Origin: Planctomycetaceae bacterium
GTDB lineage: Bacteria > Planctomycetota > Phycisphaerae > Sedimentisphaerales > Anaerohalosphaeraceae
Length of the DNA stretch: 59,485 nt
Direction of reading: 5' to 3'
Assembly: GCA_021372945.1 (NCBI GenBank)
Contig: JAJFTK010000144.1
Location: forward strand, 1-59,485
Shown here: positions 32,416-41,543 of the stretch, piece by piece
Layout of the letters: the number at the start of each line of letters is the position of its first letter
Position numbering within the stretch: the first letter of the stretch is position 1
Position numbers and translations under genes: made by a program
The notes under the pieces: model-generated
Databases searched by the model: none
What the model was told of the DNA's origin: nothing
The model's input: only the letters and a program-made list of their open reading frames with translations

Positions 32416-33738
32416 ATGACAACAAAAGAATTCATGCGGGTCTGCGCGATGGGATCGATGTGCCTTTTGGGCCGGCCCGCGACGGCCCAGGACGCGCAAA
32501 CAGCGGCCCCGCCGCGCCCGGCAGCGGTCACAATCGTGCAGGCGGACGGCAAATTTACGCTGACGGTGGAGGGAAAGCTGTTCTTCATCAACGGCGCCGG
32601 CGGCACGCGCTATATGGATAAACTCGTACAGGCCGGCGGCAATTCGGTGCGGACCTGGAGCAGCAGCCGCCGCGACCTGGACGCGGCCCAAAGGTATGGC
32701 CTGATGGTTTGCATGGGCCTGCGAATGCGGCCGGTGCGGCACGAGGCCGATTACACCGATGAGACATTCCTTAAAAGGCAGCGCGACCAGGTCTTGAGCG
32801 AAGTCGAAAAACTCAAGGATCACCCGGCGCTGCTCATGTGGGCGATCGGCAACGAGATCGAGCACGAGGCCGGTCGCGACGCCAGCCTGCTCGTGTGGAA
32901 AGAGGTCGAGGAGATCGCAAAGGCCATCAAGCAGATCGACGCCAATCACCCGGTGATCACGGTGCTGGCGGGGACGGGCCGAAAGCTGGAGGATATCAAG
33001 CAACTGTGTCCCAGCCTCGATGCGGTCGGCATCAACAGCTATGGACAGATGAGGCGCGTTCCGGCGGATCTGAAGAAGTACGGATGGCAGAAGCCGTACC
33101 TGATTACGGAATTTGGGCCGCGCGGCTGGTGGGAGACGGACAAGACAAGCTGGGGGCTTCCGATCGAGGATACCAGCACCGAGAAGGCGGCGTTCTACGC
33201 AGACGCCTACAATGGCGGCGTGGCCGGGCAGCCGAATTGCCTCGGGTCGTATGTGTTCCTGTGGGGCAACAAGCAGGAGAAGACGCATACGTGGTTTTGC
33301 CTGTTTCTGCCGGACGGCAGGGCAACCGAGATCGTCGATACGATGACGAAGCTTTGGACCGGCAACTGGCCGGCCAACCGCGCGCCGATGATCGACGCCA
33401 AGGAGATCTACGCCGCCGATGGAAGCACGGCATACATTTATCCCGCCGGAAGCACGCAGAGATTCTGCATCGATGCCCAGGATCGCGAAGGCAAAGCGAT
33501 CAAGGTCGAGTGGGACCTGCGGAAAGACGAATCGGACAATCCCGCCACCGGAGGCGACTACGAACGGCCAATTGCGCCCATTGAGGCGGCCGTTATTGAA
33601 GCGCAGGACAACGCCGTCATAATCCGGATGCCGCAAGAGGCCGGAAACTGCCGACTTTTCGCGTATGTGTCTGACGATTCCGGCAAGGTCGCCACCGCCA
33701 ACTTGCCCATCAAAGTTGAAAACGCGGTTGCCCCTTAA
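32416..33738 (+). CDS. secreted TIM-barrel glycosidase-like protein
   Basis: The protein has 440 residues from ATG 32416 with GGGGAG upstream; a weak signal sequence covers the first 25 residues. The barrel carries NSVRTWSSSRRDLD, WAIGNEIEHEA with the putative acid/base Glu, and YLITEFGPRGWW with the putative nucleophile Glu, an arrangement of clan GH-A (GH2/GH5-like catalytic domains without the GH2 sugar-binding domain). The C-terminal about 90 residues look like an immunoglobulin-type module (VIIRMPQEAGNCRLFAYVSD). The substrate is unknown. It is separated from the CorA gene by 72 bases. Confidence 0.7.
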   Translation: MTTKEFMRVCAMGSMCLLGRPATAQDAQTAAPPRPAAVTIVQADGKFTLTVEGKLFFINGAGGTRYMDKLVQAGGNSVRTWSSSRRDLDAAQRYGLMVCMGLRMRPVRHEADYTDETFLKRQRDQVLSEVEKLKDHPALLMWAIGNEIEHEAGRDASLLVWKEVEEIAKAIKQIDANHPVITVLAGTGRKLEDIKQLCPSLDAVGINSYGQMRRVPADLKKYGWQKPYLITEFGPRGWWETDKTSWGLPIEDTSTEKAAFYADAYNGGVAGQPNCLGSYVFLWGNKQEKTHTWFCLFLPDGRATEIVDTMTKLWTGNWPANRAPMIDAKEIYAADGSTAYIYPAGSTQRFCIDAQDREGKAIKVEWDLRKDESDNPATGGDYERPIAPIEAAVIEAQDNAVIIRMPQEAGNCRLFAYVSDDSGKVATANLPIKVENAVAP

Positions 33739-34230
33739 CAACTTTCCCCGGCAAGGGGGAGTACGGCGCAGTCGGCGAGGGGGTATTGCTCAGGAGCCCC
33801 GTGCCGTCAGGCCGGCAAAGAATCCACTTCTCTCTTTTGAGCCCGAGCTGCGTGCGACATACACTTCATGCCGCCCGCTGCGCGGGCTTACAAAACATTA
33901 TCTGTCCTCGTATTCCCCACCCTCACGGGTGGGGCTGCAATATGACGCCCTGCGGGCTCTTTTTTGAGACCTTGCAGAGATTGTCATATCGCAGTAGTGT
34001 ATCATCAGGCCAGGGAACGATTCTCGCGCCTGTTAGATTCTTCTTCAAGGCCTCGCAGAGGCCGTTATGTTGTAGCCCCAGGCCGTAAGGCCGGGGAGCA
34101 AGAAGATCATCTCCGCTCAAATCCAAGCCCGCGCAGCGGGCGACATATCTCTTTTCTTCCGGAGCAGATAATTTCATAACTCGTTAACAGGCCGCCATTT
34201 ATAGGCCTCTTGAAATTTCCACGAATTTTT
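33739..34230. repeat. palindrome-rich intergenic region
   Basis: No gene is seen in about 490 bases between the TIM-barrel gene and the blaI promoter. Many GC palindromes are present: the copy at 33741-33788, GCCCGctgcGCGGGC (about 33878-33891), CCCACCctcacGGGTGGGG (about 33918-33936), GCCCCAGGCCgtaaGGCCGGGG (about 34074-34095) and GCCCGCgcaGCGGGC (about 34128-34142). They resemble debris of several REP-like families. Confidence 0.55.
33741..33788. repeat. CCCC-GGGGGAG palindromic repeat, intergenic copy
   Basis: CTTTCCCCggcaAGGGGGAG, then GCGCAG and GAGGGGGTAT. The same element, with a few changes, sits inside recO at 52260-52310, which shows it is an interspersed repeat. It begins directly after the stop codon of the preceding gene. 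Confidence 0.7.
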
Positions 34231-34233
34231 TCG

Positions 34234-34282
34234 TTGACTTTGTACGAAGACGCTCGTAGATTTAATTACGAAGTCATTCGTA
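34234..34282 (+). promoter_or_regulatory. blaI promoter with twin BlaI/MecI-type operators
   Basis: TTGACT (34234-34239), 17 bases, TAGATT (34257-34262). Two palindromes of the form TACGA-N6-TCGTA lie at 34243-34258 and 34267-34282, 24 bases centre to centre, overlapping the spacer/-10 and the start of transcription. BlaI/MecI proteins bind TAC...GTA dyads in pairs, so autorepression of the blaI-blaR1 operon is expected. Confidence 0.7.
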
Positions 34283-34298
34283 GAACAAGGAGACCGAT

Positions 34299-34679
34299 GT
34301 GCGTGCCGAAAAGAAACAATACCCCACCGAAAAGGAACTCGTCATTTTGCAGGTGCTGTGGGCCAATGGTCCTTGCACGGTACGCCAGGTCAACGCCCAA
34401 ATCTGCAAGAAGGAAAAGACCGGCTACACGACCACGCTGAAGCTGATGCAGATCATGACCGAAAAGGGCCTGCTGATGCGCGATGATTCGCAGTTCAAGC
34501 ACATCTACCGGCCCGCCTGCACCGAGGAGAAGACTGAAAAGCAGATCGTCAGCCACATGCTGAACCGGGTGTTTGCCGGCTCTGCGGAAAAGCTGGTGAT
34601 GCGGGCGCTTTCAGCAAAACACGTGACGGCGGAAGAGCTGAAAAACATTCGCAAGTTAATCGAAGAGATGGAGGCGTAA
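34299..34679 (+). CDS. BlaI/MecI/CopY family transcriptional repressor
   Basis: The protein has 126 residues from GTG 34299, with AAGGAG six bases upstream. It has the winged helix of the family (PTEKELVILQVLWANGPCTVRQV, GYTTTLKLMQIMTEKGLL) and a C-terminal helical dimerisation region (MLNRVFAGSAEKLVMRAL) containing the segment cleaved in BlaI-type proteins. It represses its own operon until the neighbouring M56 peptidase signals. The next gene starts two bases after its stop codon. Confidence 0.92.
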   Translation: MRAEKKQYPTEKELVILQVLWANGPCTVRQVNAQICKKEKTGYTTTLKLMQIMTEKGLLMRDDSQFKHIYRPACTEEKTEKQIVSHMLNRVFAGSAEKLVMRALSAKHVTAEELKNIRKLIEEMEA

Positions 34680-34681
34680 TC

Positions 34682-37600
34682 ATGAACCTGCAAGCTTCTT
34701 TCTTATCCGAACAGATGGTGCGGCAAGTCGGCTGGGTACTGGTGCATTTTCTTTGGCAGGGCCTGGCGGCGGCGGCCGCGATGTGGATTCTTCTAAAGCT
34801 TCTCACAAAGGCCTCGTCCGCCATGCGCTATGCCGCTGCATGCGCAGGGCTTTGCCTTATGACAGCGGCGCCGATCGTTACTTTCATCCTGATAAACAGC
34901 CGACAAGTCCACACGATTGCGAGCATGCCCCTGCCGGATGTGCCCGCGCCCGTCTATTACGAACGGCCTGCGGAGATGCAAGCGATCGCCGCAATTGAAT
35001 TGTCGCCGGTTCAAAGACCGCTAAAACGGATCCTGCTGGAGAAGTTGGAAGCGTCGCTGCCCTATTGGGTCTTGGGATGGCTGGCCGGCGTTCTGGCCCT
35101 GAGCCTGTGGTATCTCGGTGGATGGTGTCAACTTCAGAAGCTCCGGCTGACCGGAACAAGAAGCGTCTCGGCATTGATCGAAAAAGAAACTGCCGCATTG
35201 ACACATCGGCTTGGAATTTCTAAGGCCGTTGGCATTGCCGAGTCGGCGCTGGTACAGGTGCCGACCGCCATCGGCTGGCTCAAGCCCGTGATCCTGCTGC
35301 CCGCCTCGGCATTGACGGGGCTGGATGAAATGCAGCTTCGAGCGATGATCGCCCACGAACTGGCGCATATCAAACGCGGCGATTACCTGGTCAACATGCT
35401 CCAGACTGCCATCGAGATACTCGGCTTTTATCATCCGGCGGTCTGGTGGATTTCAAAGCAGATCCGCATCGAGCGCGAAAACTGCTGCGATGACATCGCC
35501 GTGGAACTAACGCAGAACAAGACCGAGTACGCCAAGGCCTTGTTTTCAATGGAACAGATCCGTGTCGGCCATGCGGCCCTGGCCATGAGTTCCAGCGGCG
35601 GCTCCTTGAGCGATCGCATCAGAAGGCTCATCGCCAAAAGCGAATGCAGTACGGCCCGAGCGGATTGGATGTCCGCTGTCCTAACGATCGTGCTGGTCAT
35701 GGCGCCGCTGGTCGGCGCGGCCATAGCGATGAACAGCCGGTCGGACCAGCCCGAGGCGGACGGCGAATTGATCGTGTATGCCGTTAATCGCAATATTTCC
35801 CAATTTCCGCCGGCGGAGGACTTCTCCACGCCGGAAAACGCCTATGCCGCGATCAACCGTGTGATGGCCGACGAAAGCACCGCCGGCTGGCTCCGGGGCA
35901 GCACGGAGGAAGTCGGAAAGCGGATCGCTGAATTCGCACGCTTCGATAAGCAAGCCGATCCCGAGTGGGCAAAGGTTGTTCTGAACGCCTACATCCTGGA
36001 AGTCAGAAAGAAAGGCAATGTCGCGATCGTAATCGCCCGGTTGCCGCAGGAATTTTCAAGCAAGAAGATCATTAATCCCATTGATTGCCGTTACGTGGAA
36101 TTTGAAAACGGAAAATGGCTGAATGCGGGCGAGGACCGTTTCGACCATGTTGAACAGGCGGCTGCGAAATTCTCCAAACGATTCGAGATTCAAAAAGAGA
36201 CGGAGGATGCGCACCGAGCCATCTTCCTCAAACCTGAACCGCTAGAGAGCAAGGCCAAGGAGCTTTTTAATGAGCTTCGAAAAGTCGACTATGCAAAAGT
36301 TTTGAGCTACTACGATGAAGAAACGGGCAAATGGAAGCAGGATGGCTGGAAAAAACTCGATCTCGATTACTGCGTCCATACAGATTGGCCGAGTTTTGCG
36401 TTGTGGGTCTGTCGAACGTTTAAAGATAATGCGATTGAATCCGTAGAATTGGGCAAGGTCTTTGAAAGCGAAAAGGAATTCAGCAAAGGACTCAAAGCGC
36501 CTGCGATACCGTACAAGCTGACGCTGCGCAATGGCGCCATCCTGCAAGGCGACCTGTATTTCACCTACCAGGGCAACGATCAGTGGCAGCCCGCCGAAGG
36601 CATCGACTGGCATTTGATGACGGCACCGCTAGGAACGGCCGCTGACGGAATGCTATGGGAAAGCAGGAACCGATTGCGAGAACTCTACTTTGCCCGTCAT
36701 ATGTACATATTGACTAGTAGCAACTCGCATGCCCGTCTGTCCCGCCTCGAGGATCTAAAGCTAAAGCGGAACATGGACCTTGCGTCATATACCAGGCTTT
36801 CTGCAAACCTCGTTCTTTTAGATTCGGGAAAAACCATTTACAGCTCTGACGCCAACCTATCTCCAATCGCCTACGACAAAACACTGCCTGAGTTTATGAA
36901 TGGGACAAATGTCCTGTATGCCGACGGCCATGTGGAGTACCATTCACTCGATGAATTGAACAAGCTTTTGCTAAATATGCCGCTGATGGCGGAGGATACT
37001 CAGTCGCCATCGTATACAGCCATCGACTCCGATGCCGCAATGGAAGCGGCTAAGCAGCAAAGCATGGAGGCGCTTAATCGGCTTGCGCTGGCGTACTTTA
37101 TGTTTGTCGATGACCACGACAAAGGCGTTAGTCCGCCGGATATACAAACCTTAAAGCCCTACCTGGACGAACAAACCTATGCGCAGCTTGCGTCCAATGC
37201 GGTCCTGCTGTGGACGGATGCGTATCCTGATGACCAAAGTGCGGCTGCATCACCGGTAGCGTATGACCGGACATTCCTTGAAAAATACGGCCGCCGGATT
37301 ATCGTGTTCATGGATGGGCATGTGGAAGTTGACATCAATGACGGTCTGAAGCAAACGCTGGATACGGCCATACGGTATGCCAATATGTCACGACTAAAGT
37401 ACCTGTCGGTGGAGCTTATGATATGGGAGAACGAGAACAACGGGATATTCCCGCCGAGTTTTCAACAACTTCCGGATACTGATGTAAAGAGATGGGCCGT
37501 GGCGAATGTGAAATACCTGGCGGCGGGCAAGATGCTGGCAGAGATCAAGAAGCCCATGACGGAGATGCTGGCGTATGATCGTTCGCTGCTCGATACGCAG

Positions 37601-39544
37601 GCGGGGGCCGCCATTTTATACGCCGATGGGCACATCGAATTTCATTCGATTCAAGAACTGCCCAACATCCTGCCTCAGGAGTTTTCGTCAGGGGATATGC
37701 CAGGCGGCATGGGCGGCATGGGCGGACCTGGGAGCGCTGCGAATACCCCCTATCTGCAGGGGCGTGTTTATGATGCTGACAGCAATCCCATAGCTGGAGC
37801 CATCGTACAAATCCGTCAAAAGCGCGAACCGGGGATGACAGGTATCGCTGCCCCTGACGTGATCACAGATAAAGATGGGTATTACCGTTATGACGCAGTG
37901 AAGTGGCCGTACAAAGTCGGAGTATTGAGACGATCCATAGAAGACGACGGCCCAACCTGGTACTCGCAATATATCGGCGAGAATCGTTACTATGAGGGGT
38001 TGCAGACAATCGATATCCGTTTCAATTCAGAATTTCCGAAAGGCGATTGCGTGCTGGAGGGCCAAGTCTTTGGCCCGGACAAACAAGTGATGACTGATTT
38101 TGTCGTCAGGGTCGAGAATCTGCCGGACTGGGAGGCGCAGCCGCCGCTGAAGAACCACCAATATGTTCTGCAAAAACGTTTTAAGAATGATCAGGGACGA
38201 TTTGAAATTGCAGGTCTGCCCATGGGTACGCATTGCATCTCAATCAATGGATTTGACGAAGAACAACTTGTCATTCTTGTGGACGAACGATTTGAAGCCC
38301 AAATAGCAAATCTCACAGACGAAAGCGTCAACCAGTGTAACTTCTCTGCGACACCGGGCCTAATGATTGTGGGAACCGTGGTGGATTCCAAGGGCCAGCC
38401 GGCGGCGGGCGCACTGGTTTTGCCGATGCCTCACGGCGGAGACCCGGTGATCACGGATGCTGAAGGCAAATTCAGAATCGCCGGACCCTCCCAAGATCCT
38501 GCCGTGGACAGACGAATTGATTTTCTGCTGGTGAGAAATCCCCAGACGAACGAGGCGGCGATGGCGAACTTGGATTCGCTTGCAAACCCGGCAAGGATTC
38601 AGCTTCAACCAGCGGTTACCATTACCGGCTTTGTGAAGGACTCGGGCGGCAGACCGCTCGGCGGCGCTGACGTTCAGCCGTCCGTTTTAAACGGGTGGGA
38701 AGCCTATTTCGGCGGCACGCATTTCAATCTGACGGACAGCGATGGACGCTTTGAGATTGCTGCCTTACCTTCCGAGTTAGAATACAACATCCATGCCAGT
38801 GCTCATGAATTTGAAAGCGGTGAAGAGCGGCTTGGCCGATTCGGCAGAAGCGGAAGGGTTGAGATCGATCCCATTGTGCTTGCTCAAGCCAAACAGATCG
38901 CGATCGAAGCATGGTTTATTCTGGCGTCTGACGCTCTGAAGTCAAAGATGGGATTGGAACAGGAGAAAGTAAGCGGGCAGCTGACGGAAGGACTCGCTAA
39001 TTCAGAATTGATTCTAAATGCAATGAAGTTTAAGCCGCTGAACGAACAACAACTGCAAACCGAAAGGTTCTTTACGATTGACGATACCCAGAGAGATTTC
39101 CTCCTTGAGGAAGTTCAGAAATGGGAAAATGCAACGCAATTAGCAGCGCCAAAAGCGGTCGTTTTGAATGACGAATCGGCGCATATGCAGGTCAAGACTG
39201 TAACGCGTTACAATGACATTGATGATAAAATCCGAGACATTGACACGGGTGTGCAATGGCAGATTTTGCCCTCGATTCAAAATCGCGGGAACGTGCTGTT
39301 AAGAGCTAATGCTCAACTCACGGACATTTCGGGTTATCGAACACAGGAAAACAACGGAAAAACATTTGAAGTCCCCTGGGTGCAAATACGTGACATTCGT
39401 TTTCAAACTGTCGTTGAAAGCGGCAAGACTATTGTTGTCGTCGGCCCAAAATTAACAAACCCATCGTTCATAACCGAGCCGCGATCGTTGTTTATTCTGC
39501 TGAAGCCAACAGTCATATCAGAAACCGGATCATCCGAACTGTAG
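34682..39544 (+). CDS. giant BlaR1/M56 peptidase fusion with DGH, carboxypeptidase-regulatory and secretin-like regions
   Basis: The protein has 1620 residues, against about 600 for classic BlaR1. The N-terminal 355 residues form the M56 membrane protease: four membrane helices and HELAHIKRGD at 225, with ERENCCDD downstream for the third zinc ligand. The outer part lacks a penicillin-binding sensor. It holds three YADGHVEYH-type motifs (about 745, 874 and 979) like the H-x-DG tails of planctomycete pilin-like proteins, a Gly/Met linker at about 1005, three carboxypeptidase-regulatory-like beta-sandwiches (about 1023, 1230 and 1313), and from about 1490 a segment resembling secretin C-termini (VPWVQIRDIRFQTVVESG). 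It is presumably a sensor that cleaves BlaI. The ligand is unknown. Confidence 0.8.
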   Translation: MNLQASFLSEQMVRQVGWVLVHFLWQGLAAAAAMWILLKLLTKASSAMRYAAACAGLCLMTAAPIVTFILINSRQVHTIASMPLPDVPAPVYYERPAEMQAIAAIELSPVQRPLKRILLEKLEASLPYWVLGWLAGVLALSLWYLGGWCQLQKLRLTGTRSVSALIEKETAALTHRLGISKAVGIAESALVQVPTAIGWLKPVILLPASALTGLDEMQLRAMIAHELAHIKRGDYLVNMLQTAIEILGFYHPAVWWISKQIRIERENCCDDIAVELTQNKTEYAKALFSMEQIRVGHAALAMSSSGGSLSDRIRRLIAKSECSTARADWMSAVLTIVLVMAPLVGAAIAMNSRSDQPEADGELIVYAVNRNISQFPPAEDFSTPENAYAAINRVMADESTAGWLRGSTEEVGKRIAEFARFDKQADPEWAKVVLNAYILEVRKKGNVAIVIARLPQEFSSKKIINPIDCRYVEFENGKWLNAGEDRFDHVEQAAAKFSKRFEIQKETEDAHRAIFLKPEPLESKAKELFNELRKVDYAKVLSYYDEETGKWKQDGWKKLDLDYCVHTDWPSFALWVCRTFKDNAIESVELGKVFESEKEFSKGLKAPAIPYKLTLRNGAILQGDLYFTYQGNDQWQPAEGIDWHLMTAPLGTAADGMLWESRNRLRELYFARHMYILTSSNSHARLSRLEDLKLKRNMDLASYTRLSANLVLLDSGKTIYSSDANLSPIAYDKTLPEFMNGTNVLYADGHVEYHSLDELNKLLLNMPLMAEDTQSPSYTAIDSDAAMEAAKQQSMEALNRLALAYFMFVDDHDKGVSPPDIQTLKPYLDEQTYAQLASNAVLLWTDAYPDDQSAAASPVAYDRTFLEKYGRRIIVFMDGHVEVDINDGLKQTLDTAIRYANMSRLKYLSVELMIWENENNGIFPPSFQQLPDTDVKRWAVANVKYLAAGKMLAEIKKPMTEMLAYDRSLLDTQAGAAILYADGHIEFHSIQELPNILPQEFSSGDMPGGMGGMGGPGSAANTPYLQGRVYDADSNPIAGAIVQIRQKREPGMTGIAAPDVITDKDGYYRYDAVKWPYKVGVLRRSIEDDGPTWYSQYIGENRYYEGLQTIDIRFNSEFPKGDCVLEGQVFGPDKQVMTDFVVRVENLPDWEAQPPLKNHQYVLQKRFKNDQGRFEIAGLPMGTHCISINGFDEEQLVILVDERFEAQIANLTDESVNQCNFSATPGLMIVGTVVDSKGQPAAGALVLPMPHGGDPVITDAEGKFRIAGPSQDPAVDRRIDFLLVRNPQTNEAAMANLDSLANPARIQLQPAVTITGFVKDSGGRPLGGADVQPSVLNGWEAYFGGTHFNLTDSDGRFEIAALPSELEYNIHASAHEFESGEERLGRFGRSGRVEIDPIVLAQAKQIAIEAWFILASDALKSKMGLEQEKVSGQLTEGLANSELILNAMKFKPLNEQQLQTERFFTIDDTQRDFLLEEVQKWENATQLAAPKAVVLNDESAHMQVKTVTRYNDIDDKIRDIDTGVQWQILPSIQNRGNVLLRANAQLTDISGYRTQENNGKTFEVPWVQIRDIRFQTVVESGKTIVVVGPKLTNPSFITEPRSLFILLKPTVISETGSSEL

Positions 39545-39631
39545 GCCACAGCGAATTTGCTGTTCATTATCAAGCGATCGGATATAATTGTCCACCGTTG
39601 GATAATCAATGGCCTATGACAGGAGAAAACG

Positions 39632-41422
39632 ATGACATCGCAATCCCAAAAACTAATGCTTGTTTCTTATTGTCTCTGTTCATTTCTGATCTATGCAGGA
39701 GAGGCAACGATGGATTACGACCATTTCGTAGGTACATACGCTTTTGAGGCGACGCCATTTTGGCCGGAGGCGGTCGTCGAACGCTCGGGCGAATCCTTCA
39801 CGCTGAAATCACCAGAAGAGCCCGAACTCTCTATAACCTTGAAGGCAACTGAGGGTAATCTGGAAGGTCAGCATGAAAAAGGGCAGATCTGCCTTAAGTA
39901 CAATGCTGATGACAAGGTTTACCTAGTTGAACACGTCCCAAGCGATCCGGCCAAGGCAGGGTCACAAGACATTCCTCCACAATTTCGATGGGTCAAGATC
40001 AAACCGAGCCCCAATGCTCAGTTGGAAAAAGAATATGGCGTGAAGGCACCGGATCTGGTGCGAGCTGTACGTGATGGCGAGGATTGGATTCACCAGGCGA
40101 AGAGCTTTCAGATCAAAGCTACTGATAAGTGGGTCAAAACGCCGAAAGGAATTGCGCATCGCACGCAGGAGCTTCAGACTCAGTTTCCTAATACGGAGAT
40201 AAGCAGCAAACGGTTTATCAGGCCTACTTTGGAAGGAGAACTTGCAATTGTATTTGATGACGCTCGTTTCCGGACCTACAATTACACAAAAGAAGGAAGC
40301 ATGTTTTTGCATATATGGAATGGCCGGGAATTCATCGCCCATGAAAAGTATTTCACGCATGCCCAGGAACTCTATGCTTTCAGAAAGTCACTGGGAGAGA
40401 CCGAAAATGTGCTGGTGCATTTGATGTGGCCGCGATCTCAATTTCATTCTTTTTGGTGGAACAAACATCAGATGGAGAATTGGCAGGATTTTTATGGCCG
40501 CGCGGAAGAGTTCATTCTTACCGGCAAGCGGGATTATCGCGGCACGCAATGTTATGTGCTCGAGTGTTATCCAAAGGACTATCGCCGTGTCAGGCGCTGG
40601 CTTGTTGGAACGAAAGACCATTTGAGACACAGCGATCAGACGTACGAAACAGGTCAACTCACTTGGGAACAGTGGACCACCGATTATAAGCAAATCAAGC
40701 CCGGTTGGTGGTTTCCGATGGTCCAGGGCTACCATATCTTTGAACGTGACGAAACCATGCAATCGTATATCGCGTCCACGCGGGATATCACAGTGGAAGA
40801 TGTACGTATTGATGAAGCATTGCCGGATGAACTATTTGTGATGGAATTCAAGGAGGGCGTGGATGTCAACGATGACCGGTTCGGCGGTTTTGTGACCTAC
40901 AAATACAAGAAAGATCGAACCGAAGATGAATGGGAGGAGATCCATCAAAAAGCCCAAAAGCGCATTGAGGCTGATAATGCTGAAAAGCGGGCATTGGATG
41001 AGCGGATCGGGCAAACTGCGCTGGAATTCCCGAAAGAATGTAAATGGGTGAATACCGAACCTCTGACAATGGAAAAAATGAGAGGGAAAGCAGTTGTTCT
41101 GCAGTTTTGGGGAATCTGGTGCGGGCCATGTCACAATTATATGGGAGTGCTGAGTGCAAAACCGGAAACGGAAGACATTGTTGTTATCGGAATCCACACT
41201 CCTGAAGAGGACCTGACGAAGATTAAAGCCGATATGGATAAATACAAGGCTGATGGACCTGTATTTGTAGATACGGGTGATCGCTGGGGGACCATCAGTG
41301 AGTGGTATCACGTTCAACGACGTCCTTACTGGGTGGTGATAGGTCGTGATGGTAAGGTTCTGGGCCATGCCGACAATCCGGCGGATGCATTTCAGCTTGC
41401 GCAGAAAGAGTCAGTGAGTTGA
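39632..41422 (+). CDS. exported protein with C-terminal TlpA/ResA-like thioredoxin domain
   Basis: The protein has 596 residues. AGGAG precedes the ATG, and an N-terminal hydrophobic segment (LMLVSYCLCSFLIYAGEA) suggests export. Residues about 25-450 form an unrecognised, probably beta-rich domain with many Trp and Tyr residues. Residues about 465-596 form a thioredoxin fold with FWGIWCGPC; Cys497 and Cys500 are the redox pair. TlpA/ResA proteins reduce or sense extracytoplasmic disulfides. It lies 87 bases after the BlaR1 fusion on the same strand and is probably a target or partner of that system. Confidence 0.75.
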   Translation: MTSQSQKLMLVSYCLCSFLIYAGEATMDYDHFVGTYAFEATPFWPEAVVERSGESFTLKSPEEPELSITLKATEGNLEGQHEKGQICLKYNADDKVYLVEHVPSDPAKAGSQDIPPQFRWVKIKPSPNAQLEKEYGVKAPDLVRAVRDGEDWIHQAKSFQIKATDKWVKTPKGIAHRTQELQTQFPNTEISSKRFIRPTLEGELAIVFDDARFRTYNYTKEGSMFLHIWNGREFIAHEKYFTHAQELYAFRKSLGETENVLVHLMWPRSQFHSFWWNKHQMENWQDFYGRAEEFILTGKRDYRGTQCYVLECYPKDYRRVRRWLVGTKDHLRHSDQTYETGQLTWEQWTTDYKQIKPGWWFPMVQGYHIFERDETMQSYIASTRDITVEDVRIDEALPDELFVMEFKEGVDVNDDRFGGFVTYKYKKDRTEDEWEEIHQKAQKRIEADNAEKRALDERIGQTALEFPKECKWVNTEPLTMEKMRGKAVVLQFWGIWCGPCHNYMGVLSAKPETEDIVVIGIHTPEEDLTKIKADMDKYKADGPVFVDTGDRWGTISEWYHVQRRPYWVVIGRDGKVLGHADNPADAFQLAQKESVS

Positions 41423-41430
41423 GAAACAAT

Positions 41431-41490
41431 CACGGCCAAGCGAGCTTGACCGTGCCATTCATTGTACACAACACGGGCAAGATACCCGTG
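41431..41490. repeat. two REP-like palindromes
   Basis: CACGGcCAAGCgaGCTTGaCCGTG (41431-41454) and CACGGGcaagataCCCGTG (41472-41490) lie between the thioredoxin-like gene and the PgpA-UppP gene. Both share a CACGG..CCGTG core, so they are likely one family. Neither has a T-run. Confidence 0.6.
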
Positions 41491-41543
41491 CCACCAAAAT
41501 TCATTTTGAGCTATGGAATTGGCCGTTATAATGGCCGGCGAAA

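Noticed and set aside
34682..39544. Antibiotic resistance operon of bla/mec type
   Set aside because: The repressor and protease match, but there is no beta-lactamase gene and no penicillin-binding sensor domain.
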